This document shows, piece by piece, positions 7,884 to 14,197 of a stretch of DNA of 15,829 nucleotides (position 1 is the stretch's first letter; every line of letters begins with the position of its first letter). The stretch lies in contig DPWD01000358.1 in assembly GCA_003526465.1 (NCBI GenBank), forward strand, positions 1 through 15,829. Reading direction: 5' to 3'. The translations under genes were made by a program, and so were the position numbers. Source of the stretch: Hyphomonadaceae bacterium (lineage in GTDB: Bacteria > Pseudomonadota > Alphaproteobacteria > Caulobacterales > Aquidulcibacteraceae). The notes beneath the pieces were generated by a model. It had not been told where the DNA came from and made no database searches. It was given only the letters and a program-made list of their open reading frames with translations.

Positions 7884-7911
7884 ACTATACAAACGCTGCG
7901 CCCGTGTCAAG
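7884..7911 (-). promoter_or_regulatory. Predicted promoter of the MarR-type gene
   Basis: On the minus strand CTTGAC (7911-7906), 16 nt, then TATAGT (7889-7884). CTTGAC is a favoured alphaproteobacterial -35. The expected transcription start, about 7 nt on, falls within a few bases of the ATG at 7873, so the mRNA would be almost leaderless. Confidence 0.55.
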
Positions 7912-7947
7912 CGCGCCGACGAGACCCAATAGGCGTCCTATGGAATA

Positions 7948-7976
7948 TTGACGTCGTCGAATGAAAGCCGTATGTA
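7948..7976 (+). promoter_or_regulatory. Predicted promoter of the 75-aa ORF
   Basis: TTGACG (7948-7953), 17 nt, TATGTA (7971-7976). The -10 lies inside the 13-bp dyad 7970-7982. It faces away from the marR promoter about 37 bp to the left, so the two regulators could meet in this intergenic region. Confidence 0.45.
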
Positions 7977-7982
7977 ATATAC
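7970..7982 (+). promoter_or_regulatory. Candidate NsrR/Rrf2 operator, copy 1
   Basis: GTATGTAATATAC is a near-perfect dyad (one mismatched pair). It matches two other copies at 8730-8742 and 9275-9287 at GTAT-T----T-C. It overlaps the predicted -10 of the 75-aa ORF, the place expected for a repressor. Confidence 0.4.
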
Positions 7983-8022
7983 CACTTAATGGAGCAGCGC
8001 GATGTTTAGGAGGGCCCCCGTT

Positions 8023-8250
8023 GTGTCAGCGCAAGCCGTTCCGACGCTAGTCACCAAGACGCCTGACGAAGGATTGGCGCTGGCCATTAAGCTGGCACGG
8101 CTGGCCGTCAAGGCGGTTCAGCCCGACGCTGACATTCGCAAAAAACTGCGCCCAGGCTATGAAGAGGACGCGACGCAATTGATCGCCATCTCGCATGTCG
8201 TGGCAGTGAACTTCCAGACCGTAGCGGCGGCGAACAAGTACTGGCGTTAG
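8023..8250 (+). CDS. Small hypothetical protein (75 aa)
   Basis: Unrecognised soluble, mostly helical protein, MSAQAVPTLVTKTPDEG... ending ...AVNFQTVAAANKYWR. No signal peptide, membrane segment or cysteine is visible. GTG at 8023 is preferred because AGGAGG lies 9 nt before it; the in-frame ATG at 8002 with GGAG 8 nt upstream is the alternative (82 aa). The frame has strong third-position G/C preference, so it is probably real. It has its own promoter and a copy of the shared 13-bp motif, placing it in the presumed nitric-oxide regulon, and it converges on the membrane protein gene 27 bp away. Confidence 0.6.
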   Translation: MSAQAVPTLVTKTPDEGLALAIKLARLAVKAVQPDADIRKKLRPGYEEDATQLIAISHVVAVNFQTVAAANKYWR

Positions 8251-8277
8251 AGCCTAACGCCCGTCCGCCCTATGGCG

Positions 8278-8700
8278 TCACGGCGGCAAGGCGCGCAGAG
8301 CGAGGAAGGCCAACGCGGTGAGCGCCAGCGCTTTGACGCCTTCGATCGCGGCGTAGATCGCATGGTGCGGCGCGGACGGCGGCGATTCGCCTGCGACGAT
8401 CATAGCCACCCGCCCGCTGAGCGCCGGCAACAGCCACAGCGCCCGGGCGAGCACCCCAGCGGCTATCAGGACGGCAAGACCGAGACGCCAGGGGGCGATG
8501 CGCCACGCCCACCCGCACGCCGCAAGCAGCGCTAGAGCGAACACCCACTCTACTCGCGCGAACGCGGCGAACGTGACCTGTCCCACCTGCAGTGCGACGG
8601 GCAGAGACAGGTCGGTGACTGCGAACTTTGCCGGCGTCGACAGAAACGAAACGCCAGCAAGCGCGCCTAGCCAGATGAGTGCAATCACCGCAGCAGCCAA
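8278..8700 (-). CDS. Integral membrane protein, about four helices
   Basis: 140-aa hydrophobic protein with about four predicted transmembrane helices (near residues 1-20, 45-65, 72-92 and 118-138) and a conserved-looking loop GVSFLSTPAKFAVTDLSLPVALQVGQVTFAAFARVEW. The family is reminiscent of small membrane proteins found near NO-detoxification genes, but I cannot name it. Start TTG at 8700 is chosen because AGGAGG sits 6 nt upstream; a TTG at 8760 (GAGGAG 8 nt upstream) would add 20 residues but would place coding sequence over the shared operator. It is divergent from the Rrf2 regulator, so the site at 8730-8742 could control both. Confidence 0.72.
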   Translation of the reverse strand: MAAAVIALIWLGALAGVSFLSTPAKFAVTDLSLPVALQVGQVTFAAFARVEWVFALALLAACGWAWRIAPWRLGLAVLIAAGVLARALWLLPALSGRVAMIVAGESPPSAPHHAIYAAIEGVKALALTALAFLALRALPP

Positions 8701-8715
8701 ACCAATCCTCCTTCG

Positions 8716-8743
8716 TTGGCTCGAAAATAGTATCTGGTATGCT
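8716..8743 (+). promoter_or_regulatory. Predicted promoter of the Rrf2 regulator
   Basis: TTGGCT (8716-8721), 16 nt, TATGCT (8738-8743), leaving a leader of about 40 nt before the ATG at 8792. The matches to consensus are moderate. The -10 overlaps the 13-bp motif, which would give autorepression. Confidence 0.35.
8730..8742 (+). promoter_or_regulatory. Candidate NsrR/Rrf2 operator, copy 2
   Basis: GTATCTGGTATGC, second copy of the GTATnTnnnnTnC motif, in the intergenic space between the divergent membrane protein and the Rrf2 gene. It overlaps the predicted rrf2 -10 and lies just upstream of the divergent gene's ribosome binding site. Confidence 0.4.
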
Positions 8744-8791
8744 CCTTTGGCCAGTGGCAAGAACGCCGCTCCTCAAAGCGAAGAACAAGCA

Positions 8792-9232
8792 ATGCGACTG
8801 ACCCTACACACGGACTTTGCCTTGCGCCTCATGATGCTGCTGGCGATCGAGGCCGAAGAGATTCACACTATTGAAGACGTGTCGCGGCGTTATGGTGTAT
8901 CCCGCCACCATCTCAACAAGGTGGTGCAAACCCTTACGCAAGCTGGGTTCGTCGAGACCTTGCGTGGCCGCGGCGGAGGGGTTCGCCTCGCGTGCGAGCC
9001 GGAAGACATAAACCTCGGCCGCGTCGTGCGCGCGACAGAGGACAATTTCCATATCGTTGAGTGTTTTCATGCAGAGACGAACGCCTGTGTCGTGACCCCC
9101 GCATGCGGCCTGCGCGACCCTTTGCACCAGGCGCTCGCTGCTTTCCTCAGCGTGCTTGACTGCTACACGCTCGCCGACCTGGTCAAAAACCCGAACGCGT
9201 CTCGGCGCATGCGCCGACTTCTATCAGCCTAG
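8792..9232 (+). CDS. nsrR: Rrf2-family regulator, NsrR-like nitric-oxide sensor
   Basis: 146-aa Rrf2 protein. A winged helix starts at once (MRLTLHTDFALRLMMLLAIE, SRRYGVSRHHLNKVVQTLTQ, then GFVETLRGRGGGVRLA), followed by the dimerisation helix and three cluster cysteines Cys91, Cys99 and Cys105 (ECFHAETNACVVTPAC). Spacing C-x7-C-x5-C resembles Bacillus-type NsrR, and Asp8, the fourth ligand in Streptomyces NsrR, is present. It probably binds a [4Fe-4S] cluster and is inactivated by NO. The start is fixed by the family N-terminus, although the frame stays open far upstream. The globin and RIC genes downstream, and the shared 13-bp motif, support NO control. Whether it is NsrR in the strict sense rather than another Rrf2 subgroup is inference. 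Confidence 0.87.
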   Translation: MRLTLHTDFALRLMMLLAIEAEEIHTIEDVSRRYGVSRHHLNKVVQTLTQAGFVETLRGRGGGVRLACEPEDINLGRVVRATEDNFHIVECFHAETNACVVTPACGLRDPLHQALAAFLSVLDCYTLADLVKNPNASRRMRRLLSA

Positions 9233-9256
9233 GCGTGTGCCGCGGCGTCTTAGCGC

Positions 9257-9285
9257 TTGCGCCCGTTAATAGTGGTAACTAAGAT
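9257..9285 (+). promoter_or_regulatory. Predicted promoter of the globin-RIC operon
   Basis: TTGCGC (9257-9262), 17 nt, TAAGAT (9280-9285). The expected transcription start at about 9292 coincides with the ATG at 9293, so the globin mRNA would be leaderless; no Shine-Dalgarno sequence is present, which fits. Confidence 0.5.
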
Positions 9286-9287
9286 AC
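9275..9287 (-). promoter_or_regulatory. Candidate NsrR/Rrf2 operator, copy 3
   Basis: On the minus strand GTATCTTAGTTAC, with dyad GTA-CT-AG-TAC (10 of 12 paired positions). It covers the predicted -10 of the globin operon, 5 bp before the start codon. It shares GTATCT with copy 2. Confidence 0.45.
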
Positions 9288-9292
9288 TCCTT

Positions 9293-9769
9293 ATGAAACC
9301 GCGCCCGATGCCGACCGAACCGGACTACGTCGCTGACGCGGTCGCGTTTGGCGTGGACGAAATCATGATCGAACGCCTCGTTCGCCATTTCTATGCTGAG
9401 GTGAGGCTCGATCCGGCGCTCGGGCCGATCTTCGCGGCGCGCGTGTCAGCATGGGAGCCGCACCTTCAACACATGTGCGCGTTTTGGTCGTCCGTCATGC
9501 TGCGCACCGGCCGCTACCACGGTCAGCCAATGCCGATGCATGTGCGCCTGCCCGTTGACGCATCGCATTTTGATCGCTGGCTGGAGCTATTCGAAGCGTC
9601 GGCCCGAAAGACCTGCGGTAAGGCCGCGAGCTTGTTTGTCGAGCGCGCGCGACGGATCGCCCAAAGCCTTGAGCTTGGCGTCGCCGGCGCGCGCGGACTG
9701 ACACTGCCCATCGGCGAACGCCTGCCGCCAGTTAGTGGCGAGGTAGTCGGGGGAGTCCCGTATGACTAA
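9293..9769 (+). CDS. Group III truncated haemoglobin
   Basis: 158-aa globin of the trHb3 (P) type. Characteristic stretches: RHFYAEVRLDPALGPIFAAR (helices A-B), WEPHLQHMCAFWSSVMLRTGRYHG (CD-E region, with Trp65), PMPMHVRLP and SHFDRWLELF, the last containing conserved His residues including the expected proximal haem ligand. The protein would bind haem and react with NO or oxygen; group III members are linked to nitrosative stress in Campylobacter. About 25 residues beyond the globin fold form a Pro/Gly-rich tail. ATG at 9293 is chosen because TTG at 9257 lies in the promoter; ATG at 9308 is also possible. The 3' end overlaps the RIC gene by 8 nt, indicating a coupled pair. Confidence 0.9.
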   Translation: MKPRPMPTEPDYVADAVAFGVDEIMIERLVRHFYAEVRLDPALGPIFAARVSAWEPHLQHMCAFWSSVMLRTGRYHGQPMPMHVRLPVDASHFDRWLELFEASARKTCGKAASLFVERARRIAQSLELGVAGARGLTLPIGERLPPVSGEVVGGVPYD

Positions 9770-10499
9770 AGTTGCGGCGGAAACGCTCGAGCTCATGCGT
9801 TTGGGCGAGATTGCGGTAGTCTTCCCTGGCGCTGCGGCGGTGTTTCGCCGCCACGGCCTAGATTTCTGCTGCGGCGGCGACGCGTTGCTGTCGGACGCCA
9901 TCCACGAGCCGGGCATTGCGCTCGATCAGATTGTTGCTGAACTCAAGGGTCTCGACCAGTCGGCGCCACAAGAACACCCGAGCGAGCCTGCTGCGTTAGT
10001 CGACCACATTCTCGCCCGCTACCACGAGACCCATCGCCACGAATTGCCAGAGCTGATTCATCTCGCCGAAAAGGTCGAGCGCGTCCACGCGGCGCATCCA
10101 AAAGTTCCGATTGGGCTCGCTGCTTCGCTACGCCTCTTGGCGCAGGAGCTCGACGCCCACATGCAGAAAGAGGAAGCAGTCTTGTTTCCGATGATGCGGC
10201 TGGGACCGCAGCCCATGATCGCTCATCCGATTGCGCGTATGCGGCTTGAGCATGACGATCATGGCGAACGCTTGCGTGAGATCGAGCGGCTTTACCGAGG
10301 CGGCGACGTGCCCGCCGACGGCTGCGGCAGCTGGCGCGCACTCTATGCCGGCGTGAAGAAGTTTGCCGACGATCTCATGCTGCACATTCACCTGGAGAAC
10401 AACGTCCTCTTCCCGATGTTCGCGACCGAACTGCCGACGACGCCCATTTGCCCGGGCATGGCGCGGGGCAGTGAGAGGCGAGACGCCGATGCTGGATGA
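9762..10499 (+). CDS. ric: RIC family di-iron protein (YtfE/ScdA/DnrN), iron-sulfur cluster repair
   Basis: 245-aa cytoplasmic protein that repairs Fe-S clusters damaged by NO or peroxide. The N-terminal DUF542 domain carries the hallmark FRRHGLDFCCGGD with Cys36-Cys37. The hemerythrin-like di-iron domain follows, with His82 and His88-93 (DHILARYHETHRHELP), His133 and Glu137 (DAHMQKEEAVLFPMM), His164 (RLEHDDHGE), and His208/210 with Glu212 (LHIHLENNVLFPMF). Length is close to the usual about 220-245 aa. It overlaps the globin gene by 8 nt and the following membrane protein by 11 nt, so all three are one translation-coupled unit behind the candidate operator. Function is firmly supported by motifs. 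Confidence 0.95.
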   Translation: MTKVAAETLELMRLGEIAVVFPGAAAVFRRHGLDFCCGGDALLSDAIHEPGIALDQIVAELKGLDQSAPQEHPSEPAALVDHILARYHETHRHELPELIHLAEKVERVHAAHPKVPIGLAASLRLLAQELDAHMQKEEAVLFPMMRLGPQPMIAHPIARMRLEHDDHGERLREIERLYRGGDVPADGCGSWRALYAGVKKFADDLMLHIHLENNVLFPMFATELPTTPICPGMARGSERRDADAG

Positions 10500-10938
10500 C
10501 AAGACGCCAAGGAAGAGTGCGGCGACACCGAGCGGCGTGACGCCGACGCGGAGGGCGCCTACGGCCGACGAGGGAACGGACATCGCGAAGACCAAGCCGC
10601 AAGCGCCTCAGCCTTTTGGTGAAATGCCGCGCTCGATCTGGGTCGTCTTTTTGGCAATTTGGTGCGTGTTCTTTGTCGCATTGCTCAGCCTCTTTGGCGG
10701 GCGCGCAGACGTTCTCTTCAATTTGGGCGTCGTGCTCGCTTTGGGGGTGATGTACTTTGGCGTTCCATTCGTGATGCTCCATGTGACGCGAACCAAGACG
10801 CCGCCTGCGCCAACTCGATACATTGACACTGCGAACGGGCGCATGTCGCAGCGGGAGGTGCTGGCGCAGATTATTCTGATCCCAGTGCTCGTAACGGTGG
10901 CGATAATGGCGATCGGTTGGATTGCGCTGCACACCTGA
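10489..10938 (+). CDS. Hypothetical three-helix membrane protein of the NO operon
   Basis: 149 aa. The first about 45 residues are hydrophilic and rich in Pro, Thr and Lys; then three hydrophobic segments at about 50-69, 76-98 and 126-147 (IWVVFLAIWCVFFVALLSLF, FNLGVVLALGVMYFGVPFVM, ILIPVLVTVAIMAIGWIALH). No known domain recognised. ATG at 10489 overlaps the RIC stop by 11 nt; the frame is open further upstream but that is the shadow of RIC. Last gene of the globin-RIC unit, so presumably co-regulated by NO; a role in respiratory-chain protection or transport is only a guess. Confidence 0.75.
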   Translation: MLDDKTPRKSAATPSGVTPTRRAPTADEGTDIAKTKPQAPQPFGEMPRSIWVVFLAIWCVFFVALLSLFGGRADVLFNLGVVLALGVMYFGVPFVMLHVTRTKTPPAPTRYIDTANGRMSQREVLAQIILIPVLVTVAIMAIGWIALHT

Positions 10939-10942
10939 CTGA

Positions 10943-11164
10943 GGACACGCTCGCCGACTTCACGCGCTTCTTTCTGACGATGTCGATCGACCAACCTTGC
11001 TGCACGTGGCGACAATCGCTGTGCAGGCCGAGGACCAGGTCTTTTCCTGGTCGCCACGGCGCCGGCACATCTACGCGGTTGATCGCCGTCATGGTCGGAT
11101 GCTCGTTATAGACGTGCCCCAGGTCAACATTTCGAGCCTTATTGACGCTGGAAGATTTCACTAG
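10943..11164 (+). other. Open frame without start codon, possible gene remnant
   Basis: A 73-codon stretch between TGA (10940) and TAG (11162) with coding-like third positions, containing VATIAVQAEDQVFSWSPRRR, HIYAVDRRHGRMLVIDVPQV and NISSLIDAGRFH. There is no ATG; GTG at 11006 would give 52 aa without a ribosome binding site. I recognise no family. It may be a decayed gene tail left at the cargo/backbone junction. No other gene is supported in this stretch. Confidence 0.25.
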
Positions 11165-11176
11165 AGCCGATTCCGA

Positions 11177-11291
11177 TCAGGTTGAAGCGTGGCCGGAATG
11201 GGCGAGGAAGCTCTCGCACTCCTGCGCGGTGAACCGGTTGCCATGGCGCAAGCGCTTCGATCCAGAACGCGTTTCCCGCTAAAGAACGCAT
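11177..11291 (-). mobile_element. Possible IS630-type transposase C-terminal fragment
   Basis: On the minus strand one frame reads RFTAQECESFLAHSGHAST before TGA at 11177. It resembles the closing motif of IS630-family transposases (pattern F-x-P/A-x-EC-x-x-[FY]-x-x-x-[AS]-G-[YH]). An adjacent frame just upstream reads MRSLAGNAFWIEALAPW, which could be the preceding helix after a frameshift. The DDE core and terminal repeats are not visible. If right, this is a decayed insertion sequence at the edge of the cargo. The call rests on a short motif from memory. Confidence 0.35.
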
Positions 11292-11479
11292 GGTCCCCTA
11301 TGGGCCACCGCTCGTGATAATGCTCGAACTCTGTCGCGCGAGAAGCCCCGCTCCGACGCGACACGCGACGTTGGAGACAGGTGCCGCGCACTATGAGCGC
11401 GTGATCGCTGGCGTGGATGACCACACATAACCGTCACGACGCGCCGGGCATCCTCATATCGCACGCCGCACCGCTCCAT
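11292..11479. other. Intergenic stretch without recognisable gene
   Basis: Several short frames cross this stretch, the best on the plus strand from ATG at 11290 to TAA at 11430 (46 codons), but none has a ribosome binding site or recognisable protein. I see no RNA gene or terminator. It may be insertion-sequence debris. Confidence 0.4.
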
Positions 11480-11516
11480 GCGGTCAAGGGTCGCTTCGCT
11501 CCTCGCCCTTGACCGC
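11480..11516. repeat. Perfect 11-bp inverted repeat upstream of parB
   Basis: GCGGTCAAGGG (11480-11490) and its exact complement CCCTTGACCGC (11506-11516) flank a 15-nt loop, about 70 bp before the ParB start. No T-run follows, so it is more likely an operator, a folded mRNA leader or a partition-related site than a terminator. It shares CAAGGG/CCCTTG stem sequence with the larger repeat at 13603-13669. Confidence 0.6.
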
Positions 11517-11585
11517 GCGGTTCGGCGTGCCGGGCGACCCACGCCCGGCGCGATGGTCGCGTTCGGGCGGTTGGAGTAATCGTCC

Positions 11586-13451
11586 ATGACAGACATCACA
11601 ATGATCGCACTCTCGAAGCTCGTTGAGAGCGAAGACAATGTGCGCAAGACCAATCGCAAGAGCGGTATTGGCCAATTGGCGAGTTCAATTCGTAGCCACG
11701 GCCTCCTGCAATCGGTCGTCGTCCGCGCCACAGACACCGGCAAGTTCGCGGTTGTCGCCGGCGGACGCCGCCTGCGCGCCCTGCGACTTCTCGCAAAGGC
11801 CGGCGACATCGAGAAGAATACGCCCATTCCGTGCCGCGTTATCAGCGAAGATGAAAGCGCCACCGAGCTTTCTCTCGCCGAGAATTTGGTGCGAATGAAC
11901 ATGAGCTTGGCTGACGAGATTGAGGCGGTGGCCGCGCGCATTGATGCGGGCGAAGGACCGGAGGTCATCGCCGCGCGTTTTGGCGTTTCGCGGCAACACG
12001 TCGTGCGGCGCGCCAGGCTCGCACGCGTTTCGTCGCGACTGATCGCTGCCTTGCGCAACGAGGAGATAGACGCTGACCAGCTTGCAGCGCTCGCGCTGAC
12101 GGACGACCACGCTGCACAGGAACGCGCGTTCTTCGACGCGCCGGAGTGGGCCCGCACGGCTGATCGGCTCCGTGCACAGATCACGCAGGCGCATGTGCCC
12201 GACACCGACAAGATGGCGCGGTTCGTTGGGATCGAGGCGTACATGCAAGCCGGAGGCAACGCCGTCTCCGATCTCTTCGCCGAAGAGCGAGATGACCCTA
12301 CGCTCTACCTGACTGATCGCGATCTTCTTGTGCGGCTTGCAGAGACCAAACTTCGACCCATAGCGGAGCAAGTACGCGGCGAAGGCTGGGCCTGGGTAGA
12401 GGTCGCGATGGACGAGATCGGCTGGCAGCGTTTTCCATCGCGCGTGCGTGAAGAACGGCGCACGCTCTCCAAGCGTGAGCAGACTCGGCTGGAAAACCTG
12501 TACGCCAAGCTGGATGAAGCCGAAGACGCGGCCGAGATCGCCAAGATCGAAACCAACATCGATGCACTGGCGGCGACGTCGTGGCTTGCGGAAGAAGTCA
12601 AACTCGCCGGCGCCGTTATCACGCTGACGCGCGAGGGCGCGTCGAAGATTGAGCGCGGCCTTGTGCGTGACGACGACGTAAAGGCGCTCAAAGTGTTGCG
12701 GCGCAAGGCCGAACGCTCCGACAACGAAACGGAGAATGAATCCGACGGCAATGCTGGACCTCAGCCACCTGCCGCGCGTCTCTCCGCCAAGCTGGTCGAG
12801 GAATTGCAGGCGCACAAGACCCTGGCTTTGCGCGCCGTGCTTGCGGGACGGCCGGATGCGGCGTTGCGCGTTCTCGTCTTCACGCTGGCGGAACGGTTCG
12901 TGGGCAGATTCACATCTTCACCGCTCGATTTCAAGATCGACGATGAAGACGTAAGCCGCTCGATCACGCGCAGCAAGACCAACGCATCCGAGGCCTACGA
13001 GAAGATTGCCACGTCGTGGCGGGACCGGCTGCCTGCAGATAGCGAACAGCTCTGGCGCTATGTGTCGGAAGCGCAGCAGGACACGCTGCTTGAGCTTCTC
13101 GCCGTGATGATCGCGCCAGGCCTTGATCTCAGGACCGATGCGCGCATGTCAGACGCGCCGACCCAGATCAGGATCGCCGACTGGTTCGCGGACGCGGTTG
13201 CGCTTGACATGAGCCTTTGGTGGACGGCTTCGGCGGACTCGTATTTCAGCCACGTCAAACGCGACATGATCCTGGATGCGATCCGGGAGCATAAGCCGGG
13301 GCTCTGCGTCCCCAAACTTGAGAAAGCGTCCAAGGCCGAACTGATCTCGCGCACCAAGCGCATCTTCAAGGGCGCGAGCTGGCTGCCCGAGCTGCTGCGC
13401 ACACAATCAGTCTCAGTCCAAGAGAAGGCGGAGGCCATCGCCGCAGAATAA
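11586..13451 (+). CDS. ParB/RepB/Spo0J family partition-like protein (large form)
   Basis: 621-aa DNA-binding protein of a mobile element. The N-terminal ParB/Srx-like domain covers about 4-105 with the phosphate-binding motif as GGRRLRAL (59-66; GERR is commoner in chromosomal ParB) and the second motif LAENLVRMNMS (98-107). A helix-turn-helix follows at about 125-145 (EVIAARFGVSRQHVVRRARL). The remaining about 450 residues, including a charged coiled-coil-like region near 295-320 and an acidic linker near 378-392, are far longer than in chromosomal ParB (about 300 aa) but typical of plasmid/ICE versions. GGAG lies 9 nt before the ATG. No ParA partner is in the window, so a regulatory or transfer-related role is also possible. 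Confidence 0.9.
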   Translation: MTDITMIALSKLVESEDNVRKTNRKSGIGQLASSIRSHGLLQSVVVRATDTGKFAVVAGGRRLRALRLLAKAGDIEKNTPIPCRVISEDESATELSLAENLVRMNMSLADEIEAVAARIDAGEGPEVIAARFGVSRQHVVRRARLARVSSRLIAALRNEEIDADQLAALALTDDHAAQERAFFDAPEWARTADRLRAQITQAHVPDTDKMARFVGIEAYMQAGGNAVSDLFAEERDDPTLYLTDRDLLVRLAETKLRPIAEQVRGEGWAWVEVAMDEIGWQRFPSRVREERRTLSKREQTRLENLYAKLDEAEDAAEIAKIETNIDALAATSWLAEEVKLAGAVITLTREGASKIERGLVRDDDVKALKVLRRKAERSDNETENESDGNAGPQPPAARLSAKLVEELQAHKTLALRAVLAGRPDAALRVLVFTLAERFVGRFTSSPLDFKIDDEDVSRSITRSKTNASEAYEKIATSWRDRLPADSEQLWRYVSEAQQDTLLELLAVMIAPGLDLRTDARMSDAPTQIRIADWFADAVALDMSLWWTASADSYFSHVKRDMILDAIREHKPGLCVPKLEKASKAELISRTKRIFKGASWLPELLRTQSVSVQEKAEAIAAE

Positions 13452-13467
13452 GCGGACACGCCCGATG

Positions 13468-13486
13468 TGAAGGTCCGAACCCTTCA
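13468..13486. terminator. Weak hairpin after the ParB gene
   Basis: TGAAGG (13468-13473), 7-nt loop, CCTTCA (13481-13486), 17 bp beyond the ParB stop. There is no convincing U-tract, so termination would be weak. The rest of 13487-13602 holds nothing I can identify. Confidence 0.25.
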
Positions 13487-13602
13487 TGTTGGGCGCTGAG
13501 GTCAAAGCGGCCTGGAATGGTTACGCGGCTTCTTATTCCTCACGCGGCCCAAGCCCACGTCCCGCGCCACAAGACCTTCCCGCTACAAATCCGCTCTCTC
13601 GC

Positions 13603-13669
13603 ATGAGGGCGGCCGCGCGCAAGGGGCAAGCCTCCGGTCGTTGACGCGACCCCTTGCGCGCGGCCTCAT
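13603..13669. repeat. Large inverted repeat upstream of the SSB-like gene
   Basis: Left arm 13603-13626 (ATGAGG, four extra bases GCGG, CCGCGCGCAAGGGG) and right arm 13650-13669 (CCCCTTGCGCGCGGCCTCAT) pair over 20 bp with one 4-nt bulge, around a 23-nt loop. It lies 80 bp before the SSB-like start. The length argues against chance. Possible roles: a structured mRNA leader controlling the ssb-like gene, or a single-strand/protein recognition site used during transfer or replication. Confidence 0.7.
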
Positions 13670-13750
13670 CACCCTCCTGCGCACGCTCCTCATCGCGGGA
13701 AGGCCCCGCGGCGCAAGCCGGTCGAGACCGGCAGATTGAGGAGTAAGAAA

Positions 13751-14110
13751 ATGTATCGCTTCACCGCACAAGGCCGCATCGGCCGCATCGACCGGGTCAA
13801 GGGCACCGACGCCATTGTGCGGGTATCCGTCGCCGCCGACCGCCTGGTCGAAGGCAAGGACGGCCAATGGACCAAGACCGAGTGGCTGTCGGCGATCTCG
13901 TTCGACCAAGCCCTCAACGAGAAGATGTTGGTCGAATTGGACGTCGGTCAATCGGTCACGCTCGAAGGCCGCATCGAGCCCAAGAAGCGCCAGGTCGGCG
14001 ATGTCGCCATCTACGACCAGAGCTTCGTCATCACCCGCTTCCAGCTGCTGTCAAAGCCGAAGGCCAACGGTAAGGCCAAGCCGGCGCAAGCAGCCGAAAC
14101 CACAGCCTGA
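13751..14110 (+). CDS. Single-stranded DNA-binding-like OB-fold protein
   Basis: 119 aa. The body resembles plasmid/ICE SSB relatives: MYRFTAQGRIGRIDRVKGTD, AIVRVSVAADRLVEGKDGQW, TKTEWLSAISFDQALNEKML, then VGQSVTLEGRIEPKKR and DVAIYDQSFVITRFQLL, the order of strands expected for an OB-fold. The C-terminus (KPKANGKAKPAQAAETTA) is basic and lacks the acidic DDDIPF-like tip of bacterial SSB, so recruitment of partner proteins would differ. GGAG lies 8 nt before ATG 13751. It probably protects transferred single-stranded DNA. Family call moderately sure; an uncharacterised DUF with the same fold is the alternative. Confidence 0.75.
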   Translation: MYRFTAQGRIGRIDRVKGTDAIVRVSVAADRLVEGKDGQWTKTEWLSAISFDQALNEKMLVELDVGQSVTLEGRIEPKKRQVGDVAIYDQSFVITRFQLLSKPKANGKAKPAQAAETTA

Positions 14111-14125
14111 TCCATTCCCTCAACT

Positions 14126-14151
14126 CGGCGCCGTCGGCGACGGCGGCGCCG
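14126..14151 (+). terminator. GC-rich hairpin with GCGA loop between the SSB-like and DUF2958 genes
   Basis: CGGCGCCGTCG (14126-14136), loop GCGA, CGGCGGCGCCG (14141-14151): 11-bp arms with one mismatch and a GNRA-type tetraloop, followed by the pyrimidine run CTTCTTTC. It begins 15 bp past the SSB-like stop. It may be a partial terminator or an mRNA stabiliser. Confidence 0.5.
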
Positions 14152-14197
14152 CTTCTTTCAATGCGCGCGCGGAAGGGGTGCGCGAGGAGCATCCATC

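Noticed and set aside
8498..8791. 98-codon N-terminal extension of the Rrf2 protein
   Set aside because: The Rrf2 fold begins at MRLTLHTDFALR (ATG 8792). The extension crosses the predicted promoter and the divergent gene, and is low in coding character.
10363..10488. 42-codon extension of the three-helix membrane protein
   Set aside because: It is the shadow frame of the RIC gene 3' end. ATG 10489 with an 11-nt overlap is the normal operon arrangement.
11279..12815. Two long minus-strand frames (326 and 376 codons) over the parB region
   Set aside because: Shadows of the ParB-like gene; the plus strand has the ParB motifs and the better codon bias.
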